From contig WELB01000096.1 of NCBI GenBank assembly GCA_009602725.1, forward strand, positions 155,371-184,129: a DNA stretch of 28,759 nt. The letters run 5' to 3'. Position numbers and translations under genes: made by a program. Positions 18,284 to 28,759 of this stretch are shown piece by piece. Origin of the DNA: Spirogloea muscicola. Lineage: Eukaryota; Streptophyta; Zygnematophyceae; Spirogloeales; Spirogloeaceae. The stretch's first letter is position 1. Every line of letters begins with the position of its first letter. The notes below the pieces were generated by a model that did not search any database, had not been told where the DNA came from, and saw only the letters and a program-made list of their open reading frames with translations.

Positions 18284-20609
18284 TCACTCGCTCTTCTTGT
18301 CACCCACTTTGTCCACCTTGGGTGCGGGCTTGCTGTACATGAGAATCTGGGAGAAAACAGTCCCATGGGTGATAATGCCCAAACAAGCTCCCAGCACCAC
18401 TGAGCATCAGTCAAGGATAATGTGCCCCCATTTCCCACTAAAGGAAGTAGAAGCTTTGCTCAACACAGCCAAGTTGCTTCTGCACTTAAATTTACGAATG
18501 TGTTGAGCGCTAAGTACTCACCAATTGACTTATTATCACTTAAAACTAGAATTGGAAGCTTAAGTCTTGCAGCTTCTGATGTGGACCTTGAGCTGTGAAG
18601 GACAAAATGAGAAAGAGAGGATACTGGTTGCCGGGGCCCTCTCTTGAATGCTTGTGAACAGGCGCACTGCACGTTATAGACAGCAGGTAGGATGGGTCAG
18701 ATGTTGCAAATTGTCATTGGGTCAACAGGGCGGCTGCTGAATGGCCAAACAACAAGCTCACTCCAGCAGCTAGACATGCCTCGACAGCTGGACCACGTGA
18801 AAAGGCGGCTCTGCAAATTGCAGTGCAACTTGCCATGCCAGTATAGCCAGTGTAGCATACACTAATAGGATGAGGAGACATGAAAGAGCTACATGAAACA
18901 TTCGGGTGCCAGACATTCATGCCAGCATGTTAAACAGCTGGAAGAGACACTTCATTTGCACTTGCATCTTCATTAACATCAGCGACATCTATCATGAAGG
19001 AGACAGGCGCACCAAAAAAAGCCAGCACTCACCTAGGCAACCAGCAAGATTCATGAAGCTTGTAGCAAAGCTTAATTGGCCTGTGCTCTTATTCTACACA
19101 GCCAAGTCAGCGCAGACAGTGAGCACAAGGACATCAAAGAACCGCATTTTGAAAGGTGTGTATAGATTGGACCTTGTAATTGACAGTAAGTATGCTGTTC
19201 TAACTTGGAGAGAGCTGACAGAAAACAGGGGTGCATAGATGCCTCAAGTACTTACTTAGAGAGTGCTAAGCAACAGGAATGGCTGGTAAAACGTCGAGAT
19301 GCAAATTTCTGACATACCCTAAAATTTTCAATGATTTGAGGGAAGCGGGACAAGAAGAAAATGGCATGTTGACAGGCCTGCGTATGACGTAACAGAGTGG
19401 ACCAGCTTAGTGAATGTCTTGGCGTTTGTCTGTCAATCTGCAAAGCTGTGAAGTGGGCTGTAGTACACAACCCACATCTTGCACCCAACTACAACAGGCA
19501 ATGCTAAGGAGCAGCAGGACCTTGCACAGATAAGAGGAGCTTACAAAAAGGGTGTCAATAACCTTCTCCGAGACATTGCCTGAGAGCAGTGGGGGCGCTG
19601 CAGCACAGTACCTAAGCTTACCATCATGAGTGTCAGCTTCAGTAGCAACAGAAAATAGTCAACATTGCACTGCAGTTGAAGGAGCATAGTGATAGTAGCT
19701 AAGAACTGTCTGCTACTCTCAGCTCAACTTATTGAGCTGCTGGGTGCGTAAGTGCTCTATTCAGAGGCCTGGATGGCTTGATTGTCTGATCAGAGGACTC
19801 ACACGCCAGCCTTCAGCCAGGTAAGAGGGCCGAGCTTTGGCGAGAAGCGGTAAACCAGGCCGACAAGAATCAGTCCTGCGATAAGTGGCCTGCGTTAGCT
19901 TCACAGCACTTGCAAGGACACCTGAAGACCACCCAGATAGGGGCAGGCTCATCCGAAAGCCTGTTGGCAATCGAAGCAATCAGCATTACCTGGCAATTAG
20001 AGTAACTTGGAGCTGTAGGAGGTCTAGGACTTGAGCATCTGACAGGAACAAAAGCTCATAGGACGTCACACCTTGGACAAGGAGCGGCAAGAGCTCGCCG
20101 TAGGCGCTGAACGGGATCTTCTTGAAGAAACAGTAGGAGAGCGCGATGGTGAAGCCGACCAGCTCCATTTCAAAGGAGGCGGCGCTCAGGCCTTGCACGC
20201 TCTTGTTCTTCAGAATGATGTATATCTGGTTTTGAAAGCCCGGAGCAGGCACGATGATGAGGACAGGAGTAGCGAGCCCTTCTTAGCAGAATTTGACGTT
20301 GCAAAGGGCCTCACAGGTCGTCGCTGGCAAGTGACGGAGGCATTCTTAGATGGGGCGATGCGAGATCGCTCCATCAAAACATGGTGAGCATGCTCTGAAG
20401 GTGCTGACCAAAGGCTGCAGCCAGATCGGGGCTATCGTTACCTGGGGAGCCTTGACGATAGTGGACGCCAGGACGATGGCATAACCCAGCGCCTTGGCCA
20501 GGAGAGTGAAGGCGCAGTCGCGGTCGGGCACTTCGAGGCGCGTCAGCGGCTGGAGCAGGCAGGTGAAGTTCATGCCGGCCAAGACGAGCTCGCCGTCGCG
20601 CAGCCCCAT
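18284..20609 (-). CDS. MPDU1: Mannose-P-dolichol utilization defect 1 homologue (PQ-loop membrane protein)
   Basis: Eight exons on the minus strand: 20609-20442, 20225-20072, 19875-19803, 19611-19545, 19377-19318, 19093-19033, 18666-18625, 18399-18284 (TGA). All introns are GT-AG and all phases fit, giving 246 residues, the usual size of plant MPDU1. It is a multi-pass ER membrane protein needed for use of dolichol-phosphate mannose/glucose in glycan assembly. Two PQ-loops are plain: KAPQ|IYIILKNKSVQGLS and SRFPQIIENFR|NKSTGQLS, each cut by an intron (bar). Other family blocks are FEMELVGFTIALSYCF, IPFSAYGEL, GLILVGLVYRFSP, RLFTSIQERAPA and THGTVFSQILMYSK. The tail is charged and Lys-rich. 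The start at 20609 is chosen because upstream codons are RRAARRAARR low complexity; an in-frame ATG at 20651 is the alternative. It is divergent from CDC16. Confidence 0.9.
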
Positions 20610-20793
20610 GGCGGCCAGGCGCCGCGCCGCACGCCGCGCCGCTCGCCGCACCCCGCGCCGCCGTCTCCGTGGCCTCCTGCCTGCAACGCGCGCTGCCCGC
20701 TCGCCCTTAGGCGTCGCGGCGCCTGCCCTCTGGCCTCGCCACCGCTGCCTCGTCTCGCCTCCTCCCTTGCGCCGTCACTGATTCGCCGCTCTC

Positions 20794-20796
<3 letters not shown>

Positions 20797-20844
<48 letters not shown>
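20797..20844 (+). repeat. CCG trinucleotide repeat
   Basis: About 15 near-perfect CCG units interrupted once by CTG. It sits in the presumed 5' UTR or promoter of MPDU1. Likely variable in length. Confidence 0.85.
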
Positions 20845-20846
<2 letters not shown>

Positions 20847-21138
20847 TGGCTCCGGCGATCGGCGAGCAGGCGCCAGCTGCGAGACAGCAGCGCCGCACTG
20901 CCGAGGCTGCGGGTGGAAGAGAGCCTTGTCGAGAAGCTGCGCACAAGTTACCGTCGCCACACGCTAGCAAGAGGTCGCAGAGGCAGGAGAGAAGCGGGTA
21001 ACAGCGAAGGGTTGCCGGGAGCTCTTACAGTATGCAGTTCTTAGCGGTCATCTCGCTCTCGTTATGACCCGCTCCGTTTGAACGTCGCTGGCCCCTGCCG
21101 CCGCTGTCCCGGCGAACTCCGCGGCAACTGCGGCGCGT

Positions 21139-21163
21139 GCGGCGGCGGCGGCGGCGGCGGCGA
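21139..21163 (+). repeat. GGC trinucleotide repeat
   Basis: About eight GGC units followed by GAC/GGC variants, 30 bp upstream of the CDC16 start. Together with the CCG tract it can form an inverted pair. If translated from an upstream ATG (21137) it would add an Arg run, which argues for the start at 21194. Confidence 0.8.
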
Positions 21164-21193
21164 CGACGGCGGACGAGCACAAGTGGAGCTGTC

Positions 21194-24100
21194 ATGGTAG
21201 GCCCTGCGGCGCGGGCTTGGGCGCTCGAGAGGCTCCCGGAGCTGGCGCGCGACTGCCTAGCCAAGCACCTCCCGGCCTCGGCGGCCTTCTTCGCCGACAA
21301 GGCCGTGACGCTGTCCGGCGGCGCGCCCGAGCACGTCTACCTGCTGGCCGAGGCGCACCACGCCGGCGGGCACCACCGCCGCGCGCTGCAGCTGCTCCGC
21401 CAGCGGGGCTTATTGCGCGCCAACATCCGCTTCCGCTACCTCGCGGCCAAATGCCTGGTATGCCGGCGCCACTCGTGCCCGCTTCGGGTGACCTGAGCTG
21501 CCATGCAGCGAGGTGCATGTGCTGCCAGTAGATTCTGCATACAAGATCTGCAGCAGAAGTCCTTCGCAGCTGTGACCTCCAGCTCGAGTCAAAGTTCCAG
21601 CTAGCTTCTAGAAGTAGGAGCTACTGTATAGTCGGATGTGCTTGCTTGTCCAGCTGATCAAGCGGCACACGTATTGTAATCAGAAGGATGGCATGCCAAC
21701 TTCTCCAGACTTTGCGGCCAAGGCAGGACTGTCTTCTACTGTCAATGCCAGCTTCACAGCTTCTCAGCAACTGCACATGAATGTGTGCTGCGCTGTCCGT
21801 ACGCTCATGCATCATGGACTGCAGGCACTGGTAGTAGTGTTGCAGCGCCGGCTTCTACTAACAGAGTGATGCTTGGTGAGCTTCAGGAGGCTTCTAAGGA
21901 CTGGGAGGAGTGCCTGGCTATGCTGGGGGAGGATATGGATGTAGAGGAGGACAACGGGGCCCTGTACGACGATGGTCGAGCTGGCCGTGAGATAGATGTA
22001 CGCCCAAGCGCTCAAAGTCCAGAAGATTTAGGGGAGGAAAGCTGCAGTATGTCTGCCTGTGACTCATAGCAAAGCCTGTATCCTGTTTGGTGACTGTTAG
22101 CGACTTTCCACAGACTCCTATTAAATGTTAAGGATCAGGCAGCTTCTACACTGTACAGTCTCAGACAAGTTTTTGCACAGTCTGAGACAAGCAATCTGCG
22201 AACCACTGAGCTTATAGATTTCCAACCATCAGAGGTCGTTGACCATTTGTGGTCGTTGTCTAGTATGTCCACATTTCCCAGCAATTCCTCATTGATCTCC
22301 AGTATTGCTTCTCAGTGACTGCAGATTGTTGCTGCAGCTTGCCTCCTTCGAGGGAATGCATATCATGCACTGGACAACCGCGCCAAGGCCACGTATTGGT
22401 TAGTGACCAAAGCTCTTCACAATCAATGGCGCTATCAAACAGTAGGTCTCTAGACAACCAAACAGAGCTCTGTCCCTGTTGCTGATTCCTTGGTTCCTTG
22501 TTAAGCAGGAGTCATGCTCAGCAAGTCCTCTCTCAACGCTGGCACCTTGGTTCCTGATCAGCTGCAGTCATGCTCAGCAAGTCCACTCTTAGCACAGGGA
22601 AAAGTAGCTGAAAAGCAAAGTAATAGCCACTACCAGGCTACACGGTTGCGCCTAAGATGGGCTAATAGACGGGTTCACATGATAATGACAGGTACAGAAG
22701 CGCAATACAACGTGATCCCTACTGCTTTGAGGTTATCACGTAGACCTGAATATTGTGCTCGTTGTCTGCTCCAGAATACTTGTCAAGAAAACGCTTCATA
22801 GTGAAAGGGCCACAATCTGTCTGCTGCTTATGTTACCTGCCTGCCTTGCAAGCTTACCCCCCATTGTGGAGCTTGTGAAACACATTGTGCCAGGCCATCT
22901 TGTTCTACACAGCAAAGCCCTCATTTCCTTGTCCTACGATGCCATGACCTTGCAGGCCCTGGATCAGCTCTTCAGCAACCACATGCTAACTGGGAAAGAA
23001 GGTGATGTCTCTGAAGAAGAAGAATCTTGATGTGATTTCGGAGTTGTTCATATGGTTGTACTTTTGGCACAGACGTTGTGAGGTTCGGGGGCCAAAACAT
23101 GGCAAGGATGTTGTGGGGTGGTGGAGGTAGGAGGGGTTTTTGAGATCGGACAGGTGCTTTGTCAAGCTGTACATAAGAATGATGACATGCACTGGGCACC
23201 GAGGCCAACAAGAGTTGGTTGCTAATGAGCGACATGCTTCGTGAGCCTAGAAAACTCCTGTCTGACTTTGCTACTTTATCAGTCACCACATGCAGTTAGG
23301 ATAGTTTGACTGGAGCCTTGTGACAAAGATATTGGGACAATAAGTTGAGTGTTATTGACGTGGATAGTCTGATAGCCGAGGGCTGTTGAGCATCCCCCCT
23401 TGGAGCTCTTTAGACAGCGCTGAGATGGCAGGACGGCTGCTGTGAATGCTATGATGATTTTCTGTACCATCAAATTCCTAGCTGCTGTCAGGCAGTGAGG
23501 ATGTTATTCGAATCTGAGCAATCCTAACAGGCTGAGATGGGGGCGGGGGGCAGGTTGGTCGCACAAAGAGCTTGATTTCTTAAGGCGCAGCTCAAACATC
23601 TCAAGGCATATCCATGTCTGCATATGCAACAATGCTGAATAAGGCAAGTGTTTGGCTTGTGTCGTTGTTTCAACTTACAGAGCAGGACTTGCTTGCAGCC
23701 ATCCACCTTGGGCCACACGATGACTGGTTGTTGATCTTGTACAGTTTGCAAGCGAAGAAGGTAAGCTGGCCCAAGATCCTTGTCAGAATGATACAAGTCA
23801 CCTTGATTCTGGTTGATGATGAAGCATCCAATGCCCTTCCTTTGTGCAAGCTCAATCTAGCATAACTCAAGAGAAGAACTGACCTTGATTACTGGGCTGG
23901 AGAACATCGCAGTATCAAACTCATATGTAAAGGACCGGTGGTTGTGGGAGTTGCTGACTTTGTTGAGCTTCTGACCTTGACATGCTGCAGTATGGTGAGG
24001 TTGAGGTGATCGAGAAGAAGTTTGCTGAATTGGAGGCATCCATAGACAACGAAGCTTTAGAACGTGATAGAGGTGCAGAAAGTACGTCAACGTCGATGAG

Positions 24101-26981
24101 TACAAATGGCATTGTCATCAGCTGTAGAGCTGACCTGCATTTCCAAAGGGGTGAATACCAGTGCTGCTATGATATCACCAAGCGGTATTTATCATTCTCC
24201 CACAACTTGTGTATATTTGTAGATTTCATGAGTTTCAGTTCAGGAATTCATATGCATAAGTGAAAGTGTGTGCAGCCCAGGCTGTACTGTCACTGATTGG
24301 AAATTAGAAATATATGTGCTGTAGATTGTTGGAGCAAGACCCCTATGCTTTACAATGTATGCCTTTTCATCTGGCGTCTGCTTTGGAGCTTCGTAAGAAA
24401 AATGAGCTCTTCTTGACAGCTCATAAGCTTGTCCAAGAGTATCCGCAACTGTGAGTCAGAAGCTGCCACAAGTAGGCACTGCCCATGCCAGGCTCTGGAT
24501 CTACACACATGAAGAGCCCTTTGTTTAGGCTGTCCATAACTTCTGTTTGCAGCCACCAGCAAGTACAGAAAGTATTGTGAAGCATGCCTATGCATGCATA
24601 GAACAATGCAAAAAGCTTATATGACATCCACAGCCTATGTTTTGCCGAATAATTGCAATGTTGTTGCTTGAGGAAGCACATAATCCTTACTCCTAAGAAA
24701 AGCTTGTGACATCTCTGAGGGAAGCAAAGGCATACCAACATATTTGTGGAAGGACTGCTAAATATTTCTTAACGTCATACACCTTGTACCGCTTGCTTGT
24801 GGTACATGACAGTGCTCTCTCCTGGTTTGGCGTGGCTTGCTATTACTACTGCATACAGCACTTTGATCAGGCTCGCCGTTATTTCAGGTTCAGTCCTTTG
24901 CACACACTTTGTGCAACTATCTGCGTAGTCTTGCATCTGTTAGTCCAGGAGTTGTAAGGACAACAGGTCTGCTTGCTTATAACTTACCTGTGCATTCTGG
25001 CAATGTGAGAGATGCCAGACTCACTTGATCTCACTTGTCTGAGGGGACTGACTATGGTCTGTTGCTATGATTGACACTGGTATTTTTTACACTGGTATGC
25101 TCAACTGAGCCTTGATCTGCCAGTCTGACACTTCCCCCTTTACACCTCTTCATATCAGCAAAGCAACAACACTGCAGAGCTCATTTGCCCCTGCTTGGCT
25201 TGGCTTTGGCAATGCTTACGCTGCACAAGATGAAAGCGATCAAGCAATGGCTGCCTACCGGACTGCAGCTCGCTTATTTGCAGGGTGAGCAACTCGCGCA
25301 CTCATTTCAGTGCAGCCCTTTGCGAAGGGGCATGCATCACAGTGGTTCATACATTCTGATGATGTGTATTTCTCAATGCTTAGTAAGTGGTGGAGCTTCC
25401 TGGCTAGCTCTGCTGCCCAGCTGCACTGTCTCTTACAGTCTTGTCGCGCAATGAAGCAGGTGCCACCTGCCAATGCTGTGCATTGGAATGGAGTATCAGC
25501 GCACCAACAACTGGGTCCTTGCCGAGCAGGTGTTTGTTCATTTGGCACTTGAATTACTGCAAGAAGATCAGAGTTGTCACCCTTGTTTAAAAATGAGTAT
25601 AGCTAAGCACAGGAGAAGGACCATTTCAATGTGCAATGAAGGACAGTCTTCTCCATGGGCTAAGTGTCTCACTTATTTTGCTGCCCTGCAGTTCTACATA
25701 CAATCAAGATCAATCTGCCCCGAGGATCCGCTGGTCCATAATGAGCTTGGAGTTCTTGCCTTCCTCAACGGAGAGTGGGAGCCAACTTCCAGAACTCTTT
25801 CTCTCTTACATCTGCTTGACATCAGTCCTATTATGAAAGCAAAACACGGATTGTCTATCCTAGTCATTGATAGCTTTCTTTTAGATTCTTGTTCATGTCA
25901 CATATCCACAAACTTTGCTCTGTTTGCGCGCATTTTGCAGTTACCCTTCTGCTGCCTCCTCTTTCGCGAAAGCGTTGCAATTTGCTCCACATCCGACCAC
26001 TCCCGCATGGGAAACAACACTGGTCAACCTGGCCCACACCTTCCGGAAGCAGAAGTGCGTTTCTTGGACAACATAGTGCTACCTGTCAAATGTTCTCTTG
26101 GAAACCGCCATAGTTGAGGACCTGCAAACAAGCAGAGTAAATCTTGAGCAAGACAATTGGCTACAAATGTGTGATGCTCAGTTCCTTGCATGCATGCAGC
26201 TCGCACAAGGGCTTGTGTCGGCCTTGTATCCCAATGCTGCAAGCAGTATTATCAGAGCTGAAACATTGGCACTCTTCACCATATATGTTCATGTTGTCAA
26301 GGCTGGCATGCTGTGACAGGCTGTACAAAGAAGCAATTACAGTTTATGAGGAGGCCATTGCTCTTGTCCCCAAGGCTGTCAGTACTTGCGCAGCTCTTGC
26401 CTTTACTCACCACCTACAGGCTTGTCCTCTTCCCTCTTCACCGCTTGAACGGTGTTCATAGTAGCAAGTGCTGATGTTGGTGCTTGTTTGTATTACTGGC
26501 TTGCTCTTCATTAAAGACAAATCACAGATAATGTGGTAAGCTGACTGTAGTTTATCTGATGCAGGGTAATCTAACACAAGCCATCGACTACTATCACAGG
26601 GTGCACATTGGGCCCAGAACCTCAAGATAATGTCTCATATGTCTGCGTGCAGCCAGATGCAATTGCAGTTTGAAGTCACGGTCAGCTCGAAGTTGCAGTA
26701 TGGACTTTGGCAATATGCTATTGTCAACATTGGTGTTTGTTTGTTTTGGTGTTTGCAGTGCTGAAGTAAAGTCACATAGGACTGTGATGGTTATGATGCA
26801 CAAACTAGTAGTGATGCATTCACAGCTCAGGTTCTTGCCCGTGACCTGGCAGGCACTTGGACATGGACCAGGAGACGCCTTCGCCACAGAGATGCTGACA
26901 CAAGCCTTAACAGAGGAGTGCCAGCAAAGTGCAGGTAGCGACTTGGACGCCACTCTGAAAATACCTGCACTGACTGTGTGA
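21194..26981 (+). CDS. CDC16: Anaphase-promoting complex subunit 6 (APC6/CDC16), TPR protein
   Basis: Fifteen exons: 21194-21457, 21887-21997, 22325-22441, 22956-23001, 23681-23760, 23991-24184, 24325-24450, 24813-24887, 25159-25284, 25460-25529, 25692-25774, 25941-26054, 26320-26419, 26565-26600, 26853-26981. Phases agree throughout; 556 residues against 543 in Arabidopsis as I recall it. The protein is a TPR scaffold of the APC/C ubiquitin ligase that drives mitotic exit. Family blocks: CLAKHLPASAAFFADKAVTL, HHRRALQLL..FRYLAAKCL, DWEECLAMLG, ACLLRGNAYHAL, SNHMLTGKE, ALSWFGVACYYYC, FDQARRYFR, SSFAPAWLGFGNAYAAQDES, AAYRTAARLF, CHLPMLCIGMEYQRTNNW, ICPEDPLVHNELGVLAF, TTLVNLAHTFRK, AIDYYHRALG and FATEMLTQALTEECQ. 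The intron after 26419 appears to start with GC. The last exon may instead end at 26934 and splice to 27224-27270. Confidence 0.92.
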
Positions 26982-27294
26982 CAGCTGATTGGGCTGGCCA
27001 AGCAGGTGCCCACTATTCAGCCTATTTTTGCGTGGAGATGCCTGCCTTGGCTTGCCAATCTCTTACGTCTGTGAAGCCAAGAAGCATCAAACTGCCCAAC
27101 ATCTCAAGTGCTCTTGGGATCGATTGGAATGCAAGGCTGTCACAATGACGTCAGACAAAATTCTCGCATGTGAGCAATGGTGATTCAGGTGAGACTCGAG
27201 TGTCTTAATGTCCTGGTGTGCAGCAGCTGGGCCTAGTTATGATGGCTACAAGCAGGCCAAGGACAGCTGACGAGAGGACCAAGCAGATCCTAAG
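26982..27294. other. Convergent 3' region between CDC16 and PSB33
   Basis: No separate gene seen. It must hold both 3' UTRs. An acceptor (GTGTGCAG) near 27223 followed by a short frame AAGPSYDGYKQAKDS and TGA at about 27270 is a possible alternative last exon of CDC16; in that case only about 25 bp separate the two stop codons. Confidence 0.45.
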
Positions 27295-28430
27295 TCATTT
27301 AATGAGGGGCCCCCCAGGGAGCGCAGTGCGGTAGATGAAATCGAGGAAGCCGGTGCCGGAAAGAAAACCCTTGCTGGTGACGAGCTCTTGTACAAGAAGG
27401 AAGAAGAATCCGAGCATTGCTGCACGCCCATTGATGATTTCGTTCTTGCGTGAAAATCCAAAGCCCTGCTGGGACTCGTCGACCTGCATTCTCGTCTGCT
27501 AAGTGCACACATGTCAGAAGATGATGCCCACGGAGTGCAAGCAAATAGACAATGTGCCCAAACCCTGCTCAGTCCAGATGTTAATGACTTAAAAACGCAA
27601 CTGCAGGTCAGCAAATGATGTCATCCCGAGAATAGATTGTGGTTGGATGTGCTGCTGCAGCATACCTCGTCCACAGCAACATCCGATGCGGTCTGGCCGA
27701 CCTTTGCGCCACTGCCGATGACGATCTCGGCGGCATCACTGGACGTATTGCGCCGCATGTCGATGTAGATAGACTCGCCATCCACCTTGACGGGGTATGT
27801 GTCCACCTCGCGCAGTGGCCGGGTAAGGACGCGCAGCACAGGGTTGGTGGGGTACCACTCGCGAATTGCGCCCGTCTTCAGGTCATACGTTGTACCTGTT
27901 GTGGGGCAGACGATGGCGCCATCCTGCACATACGTGGGCGATGCATGAAATCACGCATGATAGCCCTTAATGTAGCCCCTTCCGAGCAGCTCGCTTGCTC
28001 GCAGTCCCTGGCATTACAGGAGAGGCAGCGCAAGCTTGATTTCCACAGCCCTACTTTTGACACCGTCTGCATTGTGAGTTACTGCCAGGCCCGCTCTCTT
28101 CTTAGTGCACTCGCAGCGGGCAGAGACGACGAGCTCTCGAGTATGTCGACATGGGCCGCCGCAGCGGCGACGGCAGCATCGGAGGGCGCGATGGCGACTG
28201 CGGACCTGCGTGAGCTTGGCATTGATGAAGCCCTCAGAGTAAGCGCCCTCGGCGGGGGAGGTGTTCTCCAGTGCGTAGATCTGGTCTCGGTACCACAGGA
28301 GGAGGATGGTCTCGCCATCCTGACGGACCAGCCGCCGCTCGCCACGCGGGAGCGCCTCGACGGGGATCACCGGCACCCAGTTGGCGGACTCGCCAGTCGC
28401 CGCCTCTGCCACCGACGGCTCCGCCGCAGC
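27295..28430 (-). CDS. PSB33: PSB33/TEF5 (LIL8)-like photosystem II protein, Rieske-like domain (5' end unresolved)
   Basis: Exons on the minus strand: 28430-28206, 27923-27666, 27495-27295 (TGA), all phase 0, giving 227 residues without the transit peptide. Residues 1-160 form a Rieske-like fold: NWVPVIPVEALPRGERRLVR, ILLLWYRDQIYALENTSPAEGAYSEG, then DGAIVCPTTGTTYDLKTGAI and REWYPTNPVLRVL. The Rieske C-x-H and C-x-x-H ligand pairs are absent, as in plant PSB33. The last exon has NEIINGRAAMLGFFFLLVQE, an ExxNGRxAMxGF helix as in chlorophyll a/b-binding proteins. The plant protein sits in the thylakoid membrane and supports photosystem II and light-energy distribution. Upstream of 28430 the frame meets TGA near 28467, so at least one more exon with the transit peptide is needed; a donor around 28590 or an exon beyond the window are candidates. 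Confidence 0.85.
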
Positions 28431-28759
28431 CTGCGAGGCGCGGCAGCCACACGGCGCCAGACGAGAGCCTCAGGGAAGGCCGCCATGCGTTGACGAGAGC
28501 AGGCCAGGCTGCCAAAGCTGGCGGAGCCCAATATGGCAGGTCGTCTGCTGGCCCGCCGCGGCATTGCACCCAGCTCGCACAGCCGCGGGCGTGGGCATCG
28601 AGAGGGGCCCAGGTCGCGCAGCTGGGCAGTCGCTGCGGCACCTGGACAAGGGCCGGGGGCCGCCGGGAGGGCTGCGCCGGCCTGGGCAGGCCGCTGGAGG
28701 CGCGGAGGCCGCTCCGGTGCCTCCGGCCCAGGAGGAGCTTCGCGCCGCCGGCTGCGGCC
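28431..28759. other. GC-rich edge of window, probable PSB33 5' region
   Basis: Very GC-rich, open in several frames. It probably contains the first exon or promoter of PSB33, but the splice choice is not clear. A plus-strand ATG at 28532 opens an Arg/Gly/Ala-rich frame to the window end that could be a targeting peptide of a divergent neighbour or chance. Confidence 0.35.

Larger units (their letters stand above)
20610..21193. promoter_or_regulatory. Shared divergent promoter of MPDU1 and CDC16
   Basis: 584 bp separate the two start codons. The region is very GC-rich and contains a (CCG)n tract with one CTG interruption at about 20797-20844 and a (GGC)n tract at about 21139-21163, i.e. opposed complementary trinucleotide repeats. 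No TATA box was recognised, consistent with housekeeping genes. Promoter role is inferred from position. Confidence 0.55.

Noticed and set aside
18714-18920. Alternative MPDU1 exon with RAAFSRGPAVEACLAAG
   Set aside because: It can be spliced in phase, but the exons at 18666-18625 and 18399-18284 match the family much better (RLFTSIQERAPA, SQILMYSK).
20040-20071. Read-through of MPDU1 exon 2 (GVTSYELLFLSDAQ) as coding
   Set aside because: The family continues with the GLILVGLVYRFSP segment, which splices in phase from the GT at 20071 to 19875.
28532-28759. Plus-strand frame beginning MAGRLLARRGIAP
   Set aside because: Open to the window end and targeting-peptide-like, but GC-rich and without recognisable homology; too little sequence to call a gene.

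Overview
This window looks like nuclear DNA of a green alga (Chlorophyta, perhaps Trebouxiophyceae; lineage inferred). Genes are broken by many short GT-AG introns. The coding set includes a chloroplast photosystem II protein of the green lineage, a plant-type MPDU1 and APC6/CDC16, and secreted PPPSPPPP-rich proteins of the kind green algae put in their walls. No tRNA, rRNA, CRISPR array or bacterial operon was seen.

Left part (1-11.3 kb): two tandem paralogues encode a secreted protein made of a signal peptide, a proline-rich stalk and a parallel beta-helix domain. Copy 1 (1-2511) enters the window inside its proline-rich exon. Copy 2 (7074-10487) is complete with seven exons. Intron positions, phases and about 700 bp of downstream DNA are shared, so a whole segment was duplicated. 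The 3.8 kb between them holds a long inverted repeat with a retroelement tail inside it, and a cluster of 3' fragments of non-LTR retrotransposons.

Middle (11.3-18.2 kb): a minus-strand gene (11311-13261) carries an ESCRT-III-binding MIM1-like motif, possibly related to ANCHR/ZFYVE19. Its 5' exons are missing, and a nest of LINE fragments lies directly upstream. The nest contains a 1.66 kb element with a zinc-knuckle plus PD-(D/E)XK-type (RLE) endonuclease ORF. That element and a second, shorter copy are both inserted at the same TGATC(TGC) site inside the endonuclease domain of an older, related element.

Right part (18.2-28.8 kb): ordinary housekeeping genes. MPDU1 (minus, 8 exons) and CDC16/APC6 (plus, 15 exons) diverge from a 0.58 kb promoter with opposed GCC and GGC repeats. 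CDC16 converges on PSB33/TEF5 (minus, 3 exons resolved, 5' end unresolved), a chloroplast protein with a Rieske-like fold that lacks the iron ligands and has a chlorophyll-binding-type helix. Exon borders in these models were deduced by hand from reading frame, GT/AG sites and remembered family sequence; no alignment was run.
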